The position numbers and the translations under genes are program-made. 37,355 nt of DNA from Gammaproteobacteria bacterium. GTDB lineage: Bacteria > Pseudomonadota > Gammaproteobacteria > DSM-16500. Every line of letters starts with the position of its first letter. Within the stretch, counting starts at the first letter, position 1. The notes beneath the pieces are model-generated. The model had not been told where the DNA came from, made no database searches, and saw nothing but the letters and a program-made list of their open reading frames with translations. The stretch lies in the NCBI GenBank assembly GCA_021324335.1, contig JAJPJH010000064.1:1-37355 (forward strand), given 5' to 3'. Shown here one piece after another: positions 26,404-34,267 of the stretch.

Positions 26404-27981
26404 TTGGAGATATATTTTGCGCTTTCTGATGCAGATATAGGGATGGCTTATGGTTTATATGGTGCTATCTTAAAAATGAAACACAATATAGAAGGAAGTA
26501 TTATTTCGTCTTATAAGGGAATGAAACTAGATCAAACAATCAGATGGATGTATGAAGAAACTCGTCAAATTATGAAAGCCAGGGAAATAGATGCTGATGC
26601 CATTGTTGCTGAATGGGAAGAGAAAATAAATGAGCCTTATCGTAAAGAACTAGAACCACCTAAAGAACCATTCTCTTTTACTCAATATTTCGCCTCAGCG
26701 ATAGGCTTTCTAGCAGGAGCCTTTGGCATGGGTTATTTTTCTTATAAACAACATTCAACTTATCAGCGTAAAAAATTAATGATGGAGCGATTTAAAGCAG
26801 AATTAATGCGATTAACAAACGGTTTTTATACAGATGAATGGAGCATTCGTGGTGATAAACTAATGATAGAACTGAACAACCCTATTTTACAGCGAGAGAA
26901 TTTTTCCATTAAAAAAAATATATTATGTATTGCTATCATGAAAGCTCTAGAAAGTTTATATGGTAGTCAGTATGTCCGCAAAGAAGGTAACTGCTTAAGT
27001 GTTTCTTTACCTCCACAAGATAAAATTAATTTGCTTCAACCAAATTATCAATCTAGATTAGAAAAAATTGATCGGGTGAGAGAAGCTCTAAATGAAACTC
27101 TTTATCATCAATCAGCTGAGTATAAAGCAAAATTAAATAAAGATAAATTTGAACGGCTATATAAAACTGCTGAAGAGATAGAAAAAAAGGTCAATGGATT
27201 TGAGTATTATCTTGAAGAAAAACGAAGGGATATAGAGGGACTGAGCGCAACGGTGGCTGATTATGAAATGCGAAGACAAGAGATGCGTGGTGATTTTGCG
27301 AAAAACAAAAAAGAATTATTTGATCAGTGGGTAAAGGATTATCGTCAGTCTATAAAAATATATAAAGAATTTGAGCAGGCGATAAAGAAAGAAATGGAAA
27401 GTGCACAGTCGGAATTGCTATCTATTAAAAAACAGAAACAACCTGAAGGTGATATTAATAAAGTTGAAGGTAAATTAAAGTCATTGGAAGGATTTTCAGC
27501 AGATTTAAAAAAGAGAGTAGATAATTCAATAGAACCTTTAAAGAATTTATGTGACAAGATTTCAAAAATGGGAGACAAATTGGAGAAAGAAAAAATTAAT
27601 TATATAGCAGCAGAAAGAGCACGCTTAGAAGCAATAGAAAAACGTCGAGAGGAAGAGAGAAGATTGCGAGAAGAAGCGAGTAGACGAGAAGAGGAACAAC
27701 GTAGATTGAAATTAGACAGAAAAGAAGCACGGGCAAAAATGAAAGAAGAAAAGAAAAAATTAGCGGAGGGAAAAGGCAAAAAGCCAATGCCCCATGACTG
27801 TGATGATCTTCCCTCCTCTTCTCCACAAAGCATAAGAATGAGAGCAGCAGCCCCTGCTTTTATCCCAAGAGGTTACTCTTCAGTAACCTTAGTGGAAACG
27901 TTATTTTCTACATCTCAACCTGAAATGCCTGAGGGAGAGGAAGTAAGGCAAAATTTAAATATGTCGCCTTCTAGGAGATAG
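26404..27981 (+). CDS. TPR/coiled-coil protein, 3' part of the frameshifted gene
   Basis: The ORF is open from 26134; the first usable start codon is a TTG at 26404 with only a poor GAGG 12 bp upstream, so independent initiation is doubtful. The unread part 26134-26403 encodes TPR-like sequence (KAEEAIQLYHQVLAKFP, RIYYNLATAFSHLEK) that continues the upstream gene. Within the 525 residues are further helical repeats (1-75), a TM-like segment (about 96-113, SAIGFLAGAFGMGYFSY) and a long charged coiled coil (about 225-465). The end of the coil is Glu/Arg-rich (RREEERRLREEASRREEEQR). The tail carries PEGEEV near the C-terminus, reminiscent of the E-block of Dot/Icm signals. It is best treated as the C-terminal half of one 1152-residue protein. 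Confidence 0.7.
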   Translation: MEIYFALSDADIGMAYGLYGAILKMKHNIEGSIISSYKGMKLDQTIRWMYEETRQIMKAREIDADAIVAEWEEKINEPYRKELEPPKEPFSFTQYFASAIGFLAGAFGMGYFSYKQHSTYQRKKLMMERFKAELMRLTNGFYTDEWSIRGDKLMIELNNPILQRENFSIKKNILCIAIMKALESLYGSQYVRKEGNCLSVSLPPQDKINLLQPNYQSRLEKIDRVREALNETLYHQSAEYKAKLNKDKFERLYKTAEEIEKKVNGFEYYLEEKRRDIEGLSATVADYEMRRQEMRGDFAKNKKELFDQWVKDYRQSIKIYKEFEQAIKKEMESAQSELLSIKKQKQPEGDINKVEGKLKSLEGFSADLKKRVDNSIEPLKNLCDKISKMGDKLEKEKINYIAAERARLEAIEKRREEERRLREEASRREEEQRRLKLDRKEARAKMKEEKKKLAEGKGKKPMPHDCDDLPSSSPQSIRMRAAAPAFIPRGYSSVTLVETLFSTSQPEMPEGEEVRQNLNMSPSRR

Positions 27982-27982
27982 A

Positions 27983-28264
27983 TTAAACGTTCTCTTTTTT
28001 ATTAGGTGCACCATTCATGTGTATAGTACGATAAATACCAATCAAACTAATGAGTACCCACGCTGCTTCAATGAGGAAGGAAGCTAAATTCCAATGAAAT
28101 ATCAGCGAATATAAAATAAATAAAGCACCTAATAAGTTTAGTACCTGATAGCTCATACTCATGGGGTACAGTTTATTGGTGTTTAATAAATAAAAAGCGA
28201 TTAACAATAATACAACCCCAATTATACCAACGGGATTTGCGATGCTAGCCAATAATTCAATCAT
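27983..28264 (-). CDS. small membrane protein, CBU_0592-like
   Basis: 93 residues, almost entirely three hydrophobic helices (about 9-29, 38-57, 59-80), with a short charged C-terminus (NKKENV). The NPVGIIGVVLLLIAFYLLN...YQVLNLLGA pattern matches the CBU_0592 family of small membrane proteins, whose function is unknown. It ends one base from the coiled-coil gene on the other strand and lies 22 bp downstream of dusA, probably cotranscribed with it. Confidence 0.8.
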   Translation of the reverse strand: MIELLASIANPVGIIGVVLLLIAFYLLNTNKLYPMSMSYQVLNLLGALFILYSLIFHWNLASFLIEAAWVLISLIGIYRTIHMNGAPNKKENV

Positions 28265-28285
28265 GATTTCACCTATCTCGTTTCG

Positions 28286-29245
28286 TTATTCGTTTATGAA
28301 TGCTAACGCGTGCTCAATCACCTCAACCCCTGCGCCTGGTTTACACGCATACTGGCTAAGATAACGACGCCAAGCAGCAGCGCCACGCTGGCCTTGGAAT
28401 AAACCCAGGATATGTCGCGTCAAGGCGTGTAATTTTACCTTATTCTGAAGCTGATCGCGAATATAAGGTAGCAGCTTATAGATCACCTCGCGACGACTCA
28501 AAAGAGACTTATTTTTAAAATACTTAGCTTGTACTTCTGCCAAGAAATAAGGGTTGGCATAGGCAGCACGACCAATCATCACGCCATCGACCTGCGGAAA
28601 GTGGGCCTCAATATCAGCTAGCGTTTTAATGCCGCCATTGAGGATGATGGTTAAATGAGGAAAATCCCGCTTTACTTGGTAAACCACATCATAACGTAAA
28701 GGAGGAATCTCTCGATTCTCCTTTGGACTGAGGCCAGATAGCCATGCTTTACGAGCATGGACGATGACAATAGAGCAACCTGCATCCGCCACCACGGATA
28801 TAAAATGATGCAAATGCTCATAAGAATCATGCTCATCTACCCCGATACGGCATTTTACCGTGACCGGAATGTTAACTCGTGCCCGCATCGCAGCAATGCA
28901 ATCGCCAACTAGCTGGGGTTCCCGCATTAAACAAGCCCCAAATCGGCCTGAACTCACTCGGGGACTGGGACAGCCTACATTTAAATTAATCTCATCATAT
29001 CCCCTTTCCTCTCCCAGGGCGGCGCCTTGTGCTAAGAGCTTTGGATCACTGCCGCCAAGCTGTAAAGCGATGGGATGCTCAGCAGGGTCAAATGCCAATA
29101 AATAGTTTACATCCCCATGCATGAGCGCTTGAGCTGTCACCATTTCCGTATAAAGCCGAATATCAGGGGCAATAAGTCGCAGAAAATATCGGTCATGACG
29201 GTCGGTCCAATCCATCATGGGGGCAACGGAGATCAGATGGGACAT
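28286..29245 (-). CDS. dusA: tRNA-dihydrouridine(20/20a) synthase
   Basis: 319 residues with the chosen start. FMN enzyme reducing U20/U20a in the tRNA D-loop. SVAPMMDWTDRHDRYFLRL, the catalytic Cys92 in LNVGCPSPRV, HARKAWLSGLSPKENREIPPL and NGGI are the DusA subfamily signatures. I prefer MSHLISVAPM at 29245 (GAGA upstream). An ATG at 29275 would add ten residues and has no ribosome site. Confidence 0.95.
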   Translation of the reverse strand: MSHLISVAPMMDWTDRHDRYFLRLIAPDIRLYTEMVTAQALMHGDVNYLLAFDPAEHPIALQLGGSDPKLLAQGAALGEERGYDEINLNVGCPSPRVSSGRFGACLMREPQLVGDCIAAMRARVNIPVTVKCRIGVDEHDSYEHLHHFISVVADAGCSIVIVHARKAWLSGLSPKENREIPPLRYDVVYQVKRDFPHLTIILNGGIKTLADIEAHFPQVDGVMIGRAAYANPYFLAEVQAKYFKNKSLLSRREVIYKLLPYIRDQLQNKVKLHALTRHILGLFQGQRGAAAWRRYLSQYACKPGAGVEVIEHALAFINE

Positions 29246-29346
29246 GGAAACACGGTTCTCTTGATTAAATAGCATCTTATAAATTGAGAGGAGGATTGTA
29301 TCACTTTTATGCTAAAGGATACAGCCATCCCCTCTTCAGCTTAAAT

Positions 29347-29682
29347 TTAGCTACGATTAGCTTGTTTTACCTTAATTTTATTTACCACTGATTTCACCCC
29401 AGATACCTCAAGCGCAATCCTAGCTGCTTTTTCTTTTTCCAATTGCGTATCAACCGTACCGCTTAATACGACGACCCCTTGTTCGGTCACCACTGAAATG
29501 GGTAAGCTTTTGATGTCAGGATCCATCAATAGCTGGGATTTTACTTGAGCGGTGATAGTGGCATCACTAACATATTGTTTCGTACTTTGAGCGGCATTTC
29601 CGACCGCATTGTCATTATCAGCCCAAGCAATGCCGGATGCTAAAAAAAGACACGTTGCTAGTAGTAAGAATAATGATTTCAT
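29347..29682 (-). CDS. periplasmic BON-domain protein (OsmY-like)
   Basis: 111 residues: signal peptide (1-21, cleavage after GIAWA), then one BON domain (about 38-108; SDATITAQVKSQLLMDP, VVTEQGVVVLSGTVD, ARIALEVSGVKSVVNKI). BON proteins bind membranes or envelope surfaces, and OsmY relatives are stress-induced chaperones. E. coli OsmY has two BON domains; this has one. AAAGGAG precedes the ATG. It is divergent from the nitrilase-like gene. Confidence 0.92.
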   Translation of the reverse strand: MKSLFLLLATCLFLASGIAWADNDNAVGNAAQSTKQYVSDATITAQVKSQLLMDPDIKSLPISVVTEQGVVVLSGTVDTQLEKEKAARIALEVSGVKSVVNKIKVKQANRS

Positions 29683-29800
29683 GGTTGTTTCTCCTTTCTT
29701 TTAAGTAATTGTTTTTATAAAAATAACTTGGTTGTAGGATTTAACAACAAATTTTCACACGATGAAAAAAATCCCTATCTTTTTAATAACTTAGCTTAGC

Positions 29801-29833
29801 TTTAATTTCCCCTTAAGCTAATTGGTATAAGAT
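29801..29833 (+). promoter_or_regulatory. PmrA-like box plus -10, upstream of the nitrilase-like gene
   Basis: TTTAAT-TTCCC-CTTAAG (29801-29817) fits YTTAAK-N5-YTTAAK exactly. TAAGAT (29828-29833) follows after exactly 10 bp, the same spacing as at 18428; an overlapping TATAAG (29826-29831) is the alternative -10. The predicted start is near 29840, just before GAGG (29843-29846) and the ATG at 29856. Confidence 0.7.
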
Positions 29834-29855
29834 ACCACAAACGAGGAAAAATAGC

Positions 29856-30704
29856 ATGTTAGATCGAAATGAAAACCTTAAAACAACTTCTTCTGAAACC
29901 AATTTTTCTGATATTAGATTAATTGTGTTCCAACCTGGTTCTACTTTTTATGAAGAGCCATTTGATGTGCGTTTACAAATTCTAGAAGGGCAAATCCAAA
30001 AAGCGGCTCATTATCTATCAGAACAAACGGACTCCTCTAAACTAAAATGGATGTTTGTTGCACCCGAATATCTATTTAAAGATTTTTCCAAAACCACAGT
30101 TGATCGTTATTATTCGCAGGAACAAAAGAAAAAATTTACTGCGAGATTAAGCGAGTTATCCAAACAATATCCAAATATGGTAATTGTTCCCGGTACGTTT
30201 TGTTGGAAAAAAGAAAATAGATTTCGCAATTCAGCTTATTTATTTCATAATGGTCAATTCGAGCGCTATAAAAAAACCAAACCAAGTTTAAGTGATTACG
30301 ATTACCTTTCAGGCACTACAGTGTCTCTCGGCGATGCACGGTTAAAATTTTTCAATAAAGATGGCAAGAACCCTAATAGTCCCATCAAAATAACCAATGA
30401 CTTAATTATTGGAATTGATATTTGCTTAGATAATAAGTATTTAATTGCACAACATACCTTCCTCCAACAATTCAAAGATAAAAAAATGACAGTACAATTA
30501 GTGATTGCGGATGGACTTAAAGAAGAAAGATATATGGAACAACCTAATCTTCTATTCGCTCATATTGAAAGACAAGAGAAAGATAGTTTAATTGGAATTG
30601 TAAAAGAAACAGATTTTCCTCCCATACCTACTCAGATTGAGCAACCTTCTCCGTCGGATATTGATGTAATAGATGAGAATTTAAGAGTTTATAGGTTTAA
30701 ATAA
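29856..30704 (+). CDS. nitrilase-superfamily-like protein, candidate effector
   Basis: 282 residues, cytosolic, no signal peptide. The order and context of three residues match the Glu-Lys-Cys triad of carbon-nitrogen hydrolases: E71 in WMFVAPEYLF, K140 in FERYKKTKPS and C190 in IIGIDICLDN. Each is preceded by a hydrophobic beta strand as in nitrilases, and VIVPGTFCW corresponds to the strand before the Lys. Similarity outside these motifs is low, so the substrate (amide, nitrile or N-acyl) cannot be guessed. It is a single-gene unit with its own PmrA-type box, which suggests regulated delivery to a host. A divergent housekeeping amidase is the alternative. Confidence 0.7.
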   Translation: MLDRNENLKTTSSETNFSDIRLIVFQPGSTFYEEPFDVRLQILEGQIQKAAHYLSEQTDSSKLKWMFVAPEYLFKDFSKTTVDRYYSQEQKKKFTARLSELSKQYPNMVIVPGTFCWKKENRFRNSAYLFHNGQFERYKKTKPSLSDYDYLSGTTVSLGDARLKFFNKDGKNPNSPIKITNDLIIGIDICLDNKYLIAQHTFLQQFKDKKMTVQLVIADGLKEERYMEQPNLLFAHIERQEKDSLIGIVKETDFPPIPTQIEQPSPSDIDVIDENLRVYRFK

Positions 30705-30773
30705 ATCTGTTAAGTTTGTAATCAGCAAAATTTCCTGCTATAACTAGCCGGATTAGTAACTCTTGCTTTTTCC

Positions 30774-31700
30774 ATGAACATAAATTTACTCCATCATCTT
30801 TGTGAAGTGTACCAAATAGGATCTTGTTTATCAGAGCCTATCCCTTGTCGAGGAGGCCTGCTTCATCATACCTATCGATTTGAGACGACGGAAGGTCAGT
30901 TTGTAATTAAGTATTTGTATCCCGCCATCATTAACCAGACGGGTAAGAAAGACCGTTATCGGATAACAGAATTCATCGCTCGCCAATTATCACAACATGT
31001 TTCAGGTATCACAGCCATTACACATGAAGGCGATCCTTTATTTACATTTGAAAACGAAACCGTGATGGTTTTTCCTTACGTTAATGCAGCTATTTTACAA
31101 CAGCATGACGTCACACTTCCCCATATAGAGAAAATCGCTCAAATGCTTTCGAAGATTCATCAGGCGAATATTCAAGTTGATCATGTACCTTCGGTAGAGT
31201 TTCCTGATCAGAGTATTGTGGCGCGGCTTGAAAAATATGTGCCGGATATTGGGGATATTTATGAGAAATTAAAGTTACATAAAGAGGTTTTGGAAAATAA
31301 CCTTGTTATTAGTCATCGAGATTGTGATCCAAAAAATGTGTTATGGGATAAGAAAGGTAACTATTTTATTATTGATTGGGAATCAGCCGGCTGGATTAAT
31401 AGGACAAAAGATGTTTTGGTAACGGCGATTTATTGGAGTTTTGATGAGCATTACCATATCAGACTGGATTACTTGTTAGAGTTTTTGAGGAAGTATCAGG
31501 GAGAAATTAATGAGCAAGAAATTGAGGCAGGGCTATATGGATTGTTGGGTGATTGGATAGAATGGTTGGATTTTAATTTGTCCCGCAAAGAAATTGCTTT
31601 AGGAGCAAAAGAAGCTCATCAAACAATAGTTACCATTCCGATTTTATTCTCGCAATTTTCAGGAATAACTGATTATCTTAAAAACGGTAAAAAGTCATAA
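30774..31700 (+). CDS. phosphotransferase/kinase-like protein, APH family
   Basis: 308-residue protein-kinase-like fold of the aminoglycoside/choline/homoserine kinase superfamily. The N-lobe has FVIKYL with the ATP-binding K46. The catalytic loop is ISHRDCDPKN (H181, D183, N188), and the metal-binding Asp is D201 in IIDWESAG. All catalytic residues are intact. The substrate is unknown; with no resistance-gene context it may phosphorylate a small metabolite. It starts 69 bp after the nitrilase-like gene, and its last 23 bp overlap the 3' end of a minus-strand small gene. Confidence 0.85.
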   Translation: MNINLLHHLCEVYQIGSCLSEPIPCRGGLLHHTYRFETTEGQFVIKYLYPAIINQTGKKDRYRITEFIARQLSQHVSGITAITHEGDPLFTFENETVMVFPYVNAAILQQHDVTLPHIEKIAQMLSKIHQANIQVDHVPSVEFPDQSIVARLEKYVPDIGDIYEKLKLHKEVLENNLVISHRDCDPKNVLWDKKGNYFIIDWESAGWINRTKDVLVTAIYWSFDEHYHIRLDYLLEFLRKYQGEINEQEIEAGLYGLLGDWIEWLDFNLSRKEIALGAKEAHQTIVTIPILFSQFSGITDYLKNGKKS

Positions 31701-31980
31701 GACCAAGATTATTATCAACCTTCCCTTTCGTCTGTTGCCTTGGAATACAGAAAAATCCCCAGCCCTTAACTTTCTCCTGCTTGATTTGCTTAGTGGTATT
31801 ATTTCCACTTAATAATAATCTATCAGTCTCTTTATTCGCTTGATTAATAGTTTTATTTGGGAGATTTTCTATAGGAAGAGAATTCACCTTTGGCGTTGCT
31901 AAAAATAAAAAGCCTGATGTTGCTCGCTTACCTTCTAATCTCAGCTTAAGCTTATAAACTATTTTTTGAAGAAAAGACAT
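31678..31980 (-). CDS. 100-residue basic protein of unknown function, PmrA-type promoter
   Basis: No family recognised. The protein is Lys-rich, with an amphipathic N-terminus (MSFLQKIVYKLKLRLEGKRA) and two short hydrophobic patches before basic-Pro segments (GFLFLATPK, GWGFFCIPR). I accept this short ORF because it has a perfect TATAAT 34 bp upstream of its ATG, preceded by PmrA-like motifs, and a GGGGGA ribosome site 10 bp before the start. It converges on the APH-like gene with a 23 bp overlap. It may be a small effector or a regulator. Confidence 0.6.
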   Translation of the reverse strand: MSFLQKIVYKLKLRLEGKRATSGFLFLATPKVNSLPIENLPNKTINQANKETDRLLLSGNNTTKQIKQEKVKGWGFFCIPRQQTKGKVDNNLGLMTFYRF

Positions 31981-32013
31981 TTTATTCCAATCCCCCTTTA
32001 ATTATTTCTTTAT

Positions 32014-32046
32014 ATTATAAGCTCATATACTTAAGGGATAGTTAAC
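32014..32046 (-). promoter_or_regulatory. proximal PmrA-like box and -10 of the 100-residue protein gene
   Basis: Minus strand: GTTAAC-TATCC-CTTAAG (32046-32030), 10 bp, then a perfect TATAAT (32019-32014). The TTAA cores keep the 11 bp period, though the first half-site deviates at both edge positions. The spacing to the -10 equals that of the two other boxes in the window. Confidence 0.6.
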
Positions 32047-32074
32047 AAATCTCTAGCAAAATCATTCACATAAG

Positions 32075-32091
32075 CTTAAGAGAAGATTAAG
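32075..32091 (-). promoter_or_regulatory. distal PmrA-like box
   Basis: Minus strand: CTTAAT-CTTCT-CTTAAG, an exact YTTAAK-N5-YTTAAK match, 45 bp upstream of the proximal box. Two stacked boxes could allow cooperative binding. The rest of 31981-32202 holds no other ORF or structure I can support. Confidence 0.6.
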
Positions 32092-32202
32092 AAAGGAGAG
32101 AAGATAGTTGCGGCGCTTCCCTGCGAAACCGCAAAAGGTAGGTTGATAATAGCGTATATGCAAGTCTTCTCAGCTATCGATAAAATAGCTAGTTATTTTT
32201 CA

Positions 32203-32706
32203 TTAGGGCTTGGAACTTTTTCCCTTTTTTATTTCGTTTACTTGTTGTGCCACATCCATTTCCTCTTCCTGTGAACCCACCGTAGTTTGTGGCTTAGGGG
32301 AGAGAACTCCCAATGAGGAAGAATATACCGACTTCCTATTAGCAGAAGTAAACTCATTTGTGACTGACGTTTGGTTGTTGTTATTAGTAAGAAATAAACT
32401 ATCTTCGCTATCTATAGGCATTGGAGAAGATAAAGAGAGTAAATGGAAAAGATCAGACGGTACTTCATAACTTTTTTCAATCTCGCTTGAAAATGAAAAA
32501 TTTCCATTTGCATCTTGTAAGTTGGCAACGTTTCTTCCATCTCCCGCAATCTCTTCCATTAAATTTGGCGGTAAACTAAATTGCTTTTCAATCTCAACTC
32601 GGAAATTTATATTTTGATTTTGGGAAAGGTTACTAGGTGATTCTATTTTATTCCTACCCCTATTAATCCTTTTACCAATCTTGTTTGTTGATGATGATGG
32701 TCTCAT
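32203..32706 (-). CDS. 167-residue low-complexity protein with internal duplication
   Basis: No family recognised. A basic N-terminus rich in Ser, Asn and Arg precedes two copies of a ~20-residue motif 37 residues apart (about 34-53 and 71-90). Both follow E-I-E-K-x-[FY]-x-[LV]-P-x-[ND]-L. The rest is Ser/Asn-rich and ends with EEEMD about 20 residues from the C-terminus, then KKGKSSKP, resembling a Dot/Icm E-block tail. An ATG at 32721 is in frame, but the ribosome site GAGGAG lies between it and the ATG at 32706, so the latter is the start. It follows lapB by 36 bp. Confidence 0.65.
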   Translation of the reverse strand: MRPSSSTNKIGKRINRGRNKIESPSNLSQNQNINFRVEIEKQFSLPPNLMEEIAGDGRNVANLQDANGNFSFSSEIEKSYEVPSDLFHLLSLSSPMPIDSEDSLFLTNNNNQTSVTNEFTSANRKSVYSSSLGVLSPKPQTTVGSQEEEMDVAQQVNEIKKGKSSKP

Positions 32707-32742
32707 TTTTATTCTCCTCATTTAATTAAATTTCTAATTAGA

Positions 32743-33915
32743 TTAAGCCGGTTCTTCTAACATATGAATTGGCATCACCGTACTCCACTGCTTACACCCC
32801 GGACACTGCCAATGCAACGTTTTCCCCGAAAAGCCACAGGAAGTACATTGATAATCCGGTTTACTCGCTAACACTTTTCTCATTAACTTCTGCAATATAT
32901 GTAAATCTTCTTTAGCCTGACCTTCCACTGTGGAAATATAAATATTCACAAATAAATACAACCCTCGCAAAGAGGGATAACGCCGTACATAATCCGCAAC
33001 AAAATTAGCCGCCACCTTATCCCCTTTCCAACGCCGAATCCGTTCCGCCAGAATTAATACAACGGGTACACGCGGATATTCCTCCACCAAGGCTTTCAAA
33101 TAAGCAACTAATTCATCTTCTTGCTTAAGCTTTTCATAGCAAGAAGCTAATAAGTCAATTGATTCGGAAAGATAATGCGGATTTTGATCTTTAATTTGCT
33201 GTAGGCTACGTAAAGCTAATTTATATTCTTGCTTAGCCATCAAAATTTTAGCTTTCAACAAACTCGCACGCGCGCATGACTTATCACTCTTTAACGCTTT
33301 CTCCACATAATCTAATGCTTGATCTTGCTGATTTTTATGGAAGTGAACTTCTGCCAATTCACAATAATAATGAGCAATCACCGGCTGCATATTTTGACGA
33401 GTCACTGTTTCATATTTCATTGCTGCTTGAACCGCATTTTCCCAATCGCGTTCTTGTTGATAAATATCAATGAGCAATTGTAAAGCCCGCGCTGAATGTG
33501 TTTTAGCATTCACTAATTCTAAGAAAATTCGTTCAGCACGATCTAACATCCCCGCACTTAAATAATCTTGACCTAACTCAAAGAGCGATTGCTCACGATA
33601 CACTCTTTCTAATTGCGGACGAGCAATCAAATTTTGATGGATACGAATAGCACGATCAACTTCACCACGACGGCGGAATAATTTGCCAACAGCGAGATGA
33701 GTTTCTACCGTATCACTGTCTACTTCCAGCATTTTAATGAAAATGTCGACTGCTTTATCGGTCTCTTCGTTTAATAGAAAATTCAACCCGACCAGATAAT
33801 CTCGAGGGAGCTGAATTTTACGTGGCTCTTCCTCTTCTTTTGGGCGCGAGCGATAGCCTAGGAACCAGGCAATCCCCACGCTTAGTAGAAAAAGGAGTAT
33901 CCACGCAATTTTCAT
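32743..33915 (-). CDS. lapB: LapB (YciM) LPS assembly protein
   Basis: 390-residue inner-membrane-anchored TPR protein that regulates LpxC degradation by FtsH, and so lipid A synthesis. N-terminal TM (about 3-20), a TPR array (about 40-330) and the C-terminal rubredoxin-like zinc knuckle with C357, C360, C371 and C374 (CTSCGF, CPGCKQW) are all present. Its ATG overlaps the lapA stop by one base. Confidence 0.96.
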   Translation of the reverse strand: MKIAWILLFLLSVGIAWFLGYRSRPKEEEEPRKIQLPRDYLVGLNFLLNEETDKAVDIFIKMLEVDSDTVETHLAVGKLFRRRGEVDRAIRIHQNLIARPQLERVYREQSLFELGQDYLSAGMLDRAERIFLELVNAKTHSARALQLLIDIYQQERDWENAVQAAMKYETVTRQNMQPVIAHYYCELAEVHFHKNQQDQALDYVEKALKSDKSCARASLLKAKILMAKQEYKLALRSLQQIKDQNPHYLSESIDLLASCYEKLKQEDELVAYLKALVEEYPRVPVVLILAERIRRWKGDKVAANFVADYVRRYPSLRGLYLFVNIYISTVEGQAKEDLHILQKLMRKVLASKPDYQCTSCGFSGKTLHWQCPGCKQWSTVMPIHMLEEPA

Positions 33916-34205
33916 CAGACTTTATCCTGTAAAGGAATAGCACGTAAATTTTCGATTTCTTTTTCAGCTAACTGTAAACGCTGGCGTAAACGGCGATTAC
34001 GTATTTTAGCCTTGATGAGCAACCACAGACCAGCCACGATGCCAATTAAACAACCAAAGGCAAATACTAATACTAGTAATAAGGAGAGCGGAAGTACACT
34101 GCGGCCGATATAGTAATTGATTGTGACGGAGTCAGAATTTAAGGCGGCAAAGGTGATGCCAAATAATATGATGAGTAATAGTAAAATATAACTGATAATA
34201 CGCAC
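33915..34205 (-). CDS. lapA: LapA (YciS) membrane protein
   Basis: 96 residues with two TM helices (about 4-22 and 40-64) and a cytoplasmic basic coiled-coil tail (KIRNRRLRQRLQLAEKEIENL). ALNSDSVTINYYIG is the DUF1049/LapA signature. It partners with LapB in control of LPS synthesis. It is translationally coupled to lapB. It lies 62 bp downstream of serS. Confidence 0.93.
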   Translation of the reverse strand: MRIISYILLLLIILFGITFAALNSDSVTINYYIGRSVLPLSLLLVLVFAFGCLIGIVAGLWLLIKAKIRNRRLRQRLQLAEKEIENLRAIPLQDKV

Positions 34206-34267
34206 GATTAGGTGCTCCTTTCAACTTTAGTCATGTTCTGTAGGAAGACGGTGGGCAGGGAGTTCCC

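Noticed and set aside
30705..30773. PmrA-like box before the APH-family gene (TTTAAA and GTTAAG)
   Set aside because: The TTAA cores are 13 bp apart rather than 11 and both half-sites deviate from YTTAAK.
32707..32745. PmrA-like box before the 167-residue gene
   Set aside because: Several TTAA cores exist (CTTAAT, TTTAAT), but none at an 11 bp period, and one overlaps the lapB stop codon.
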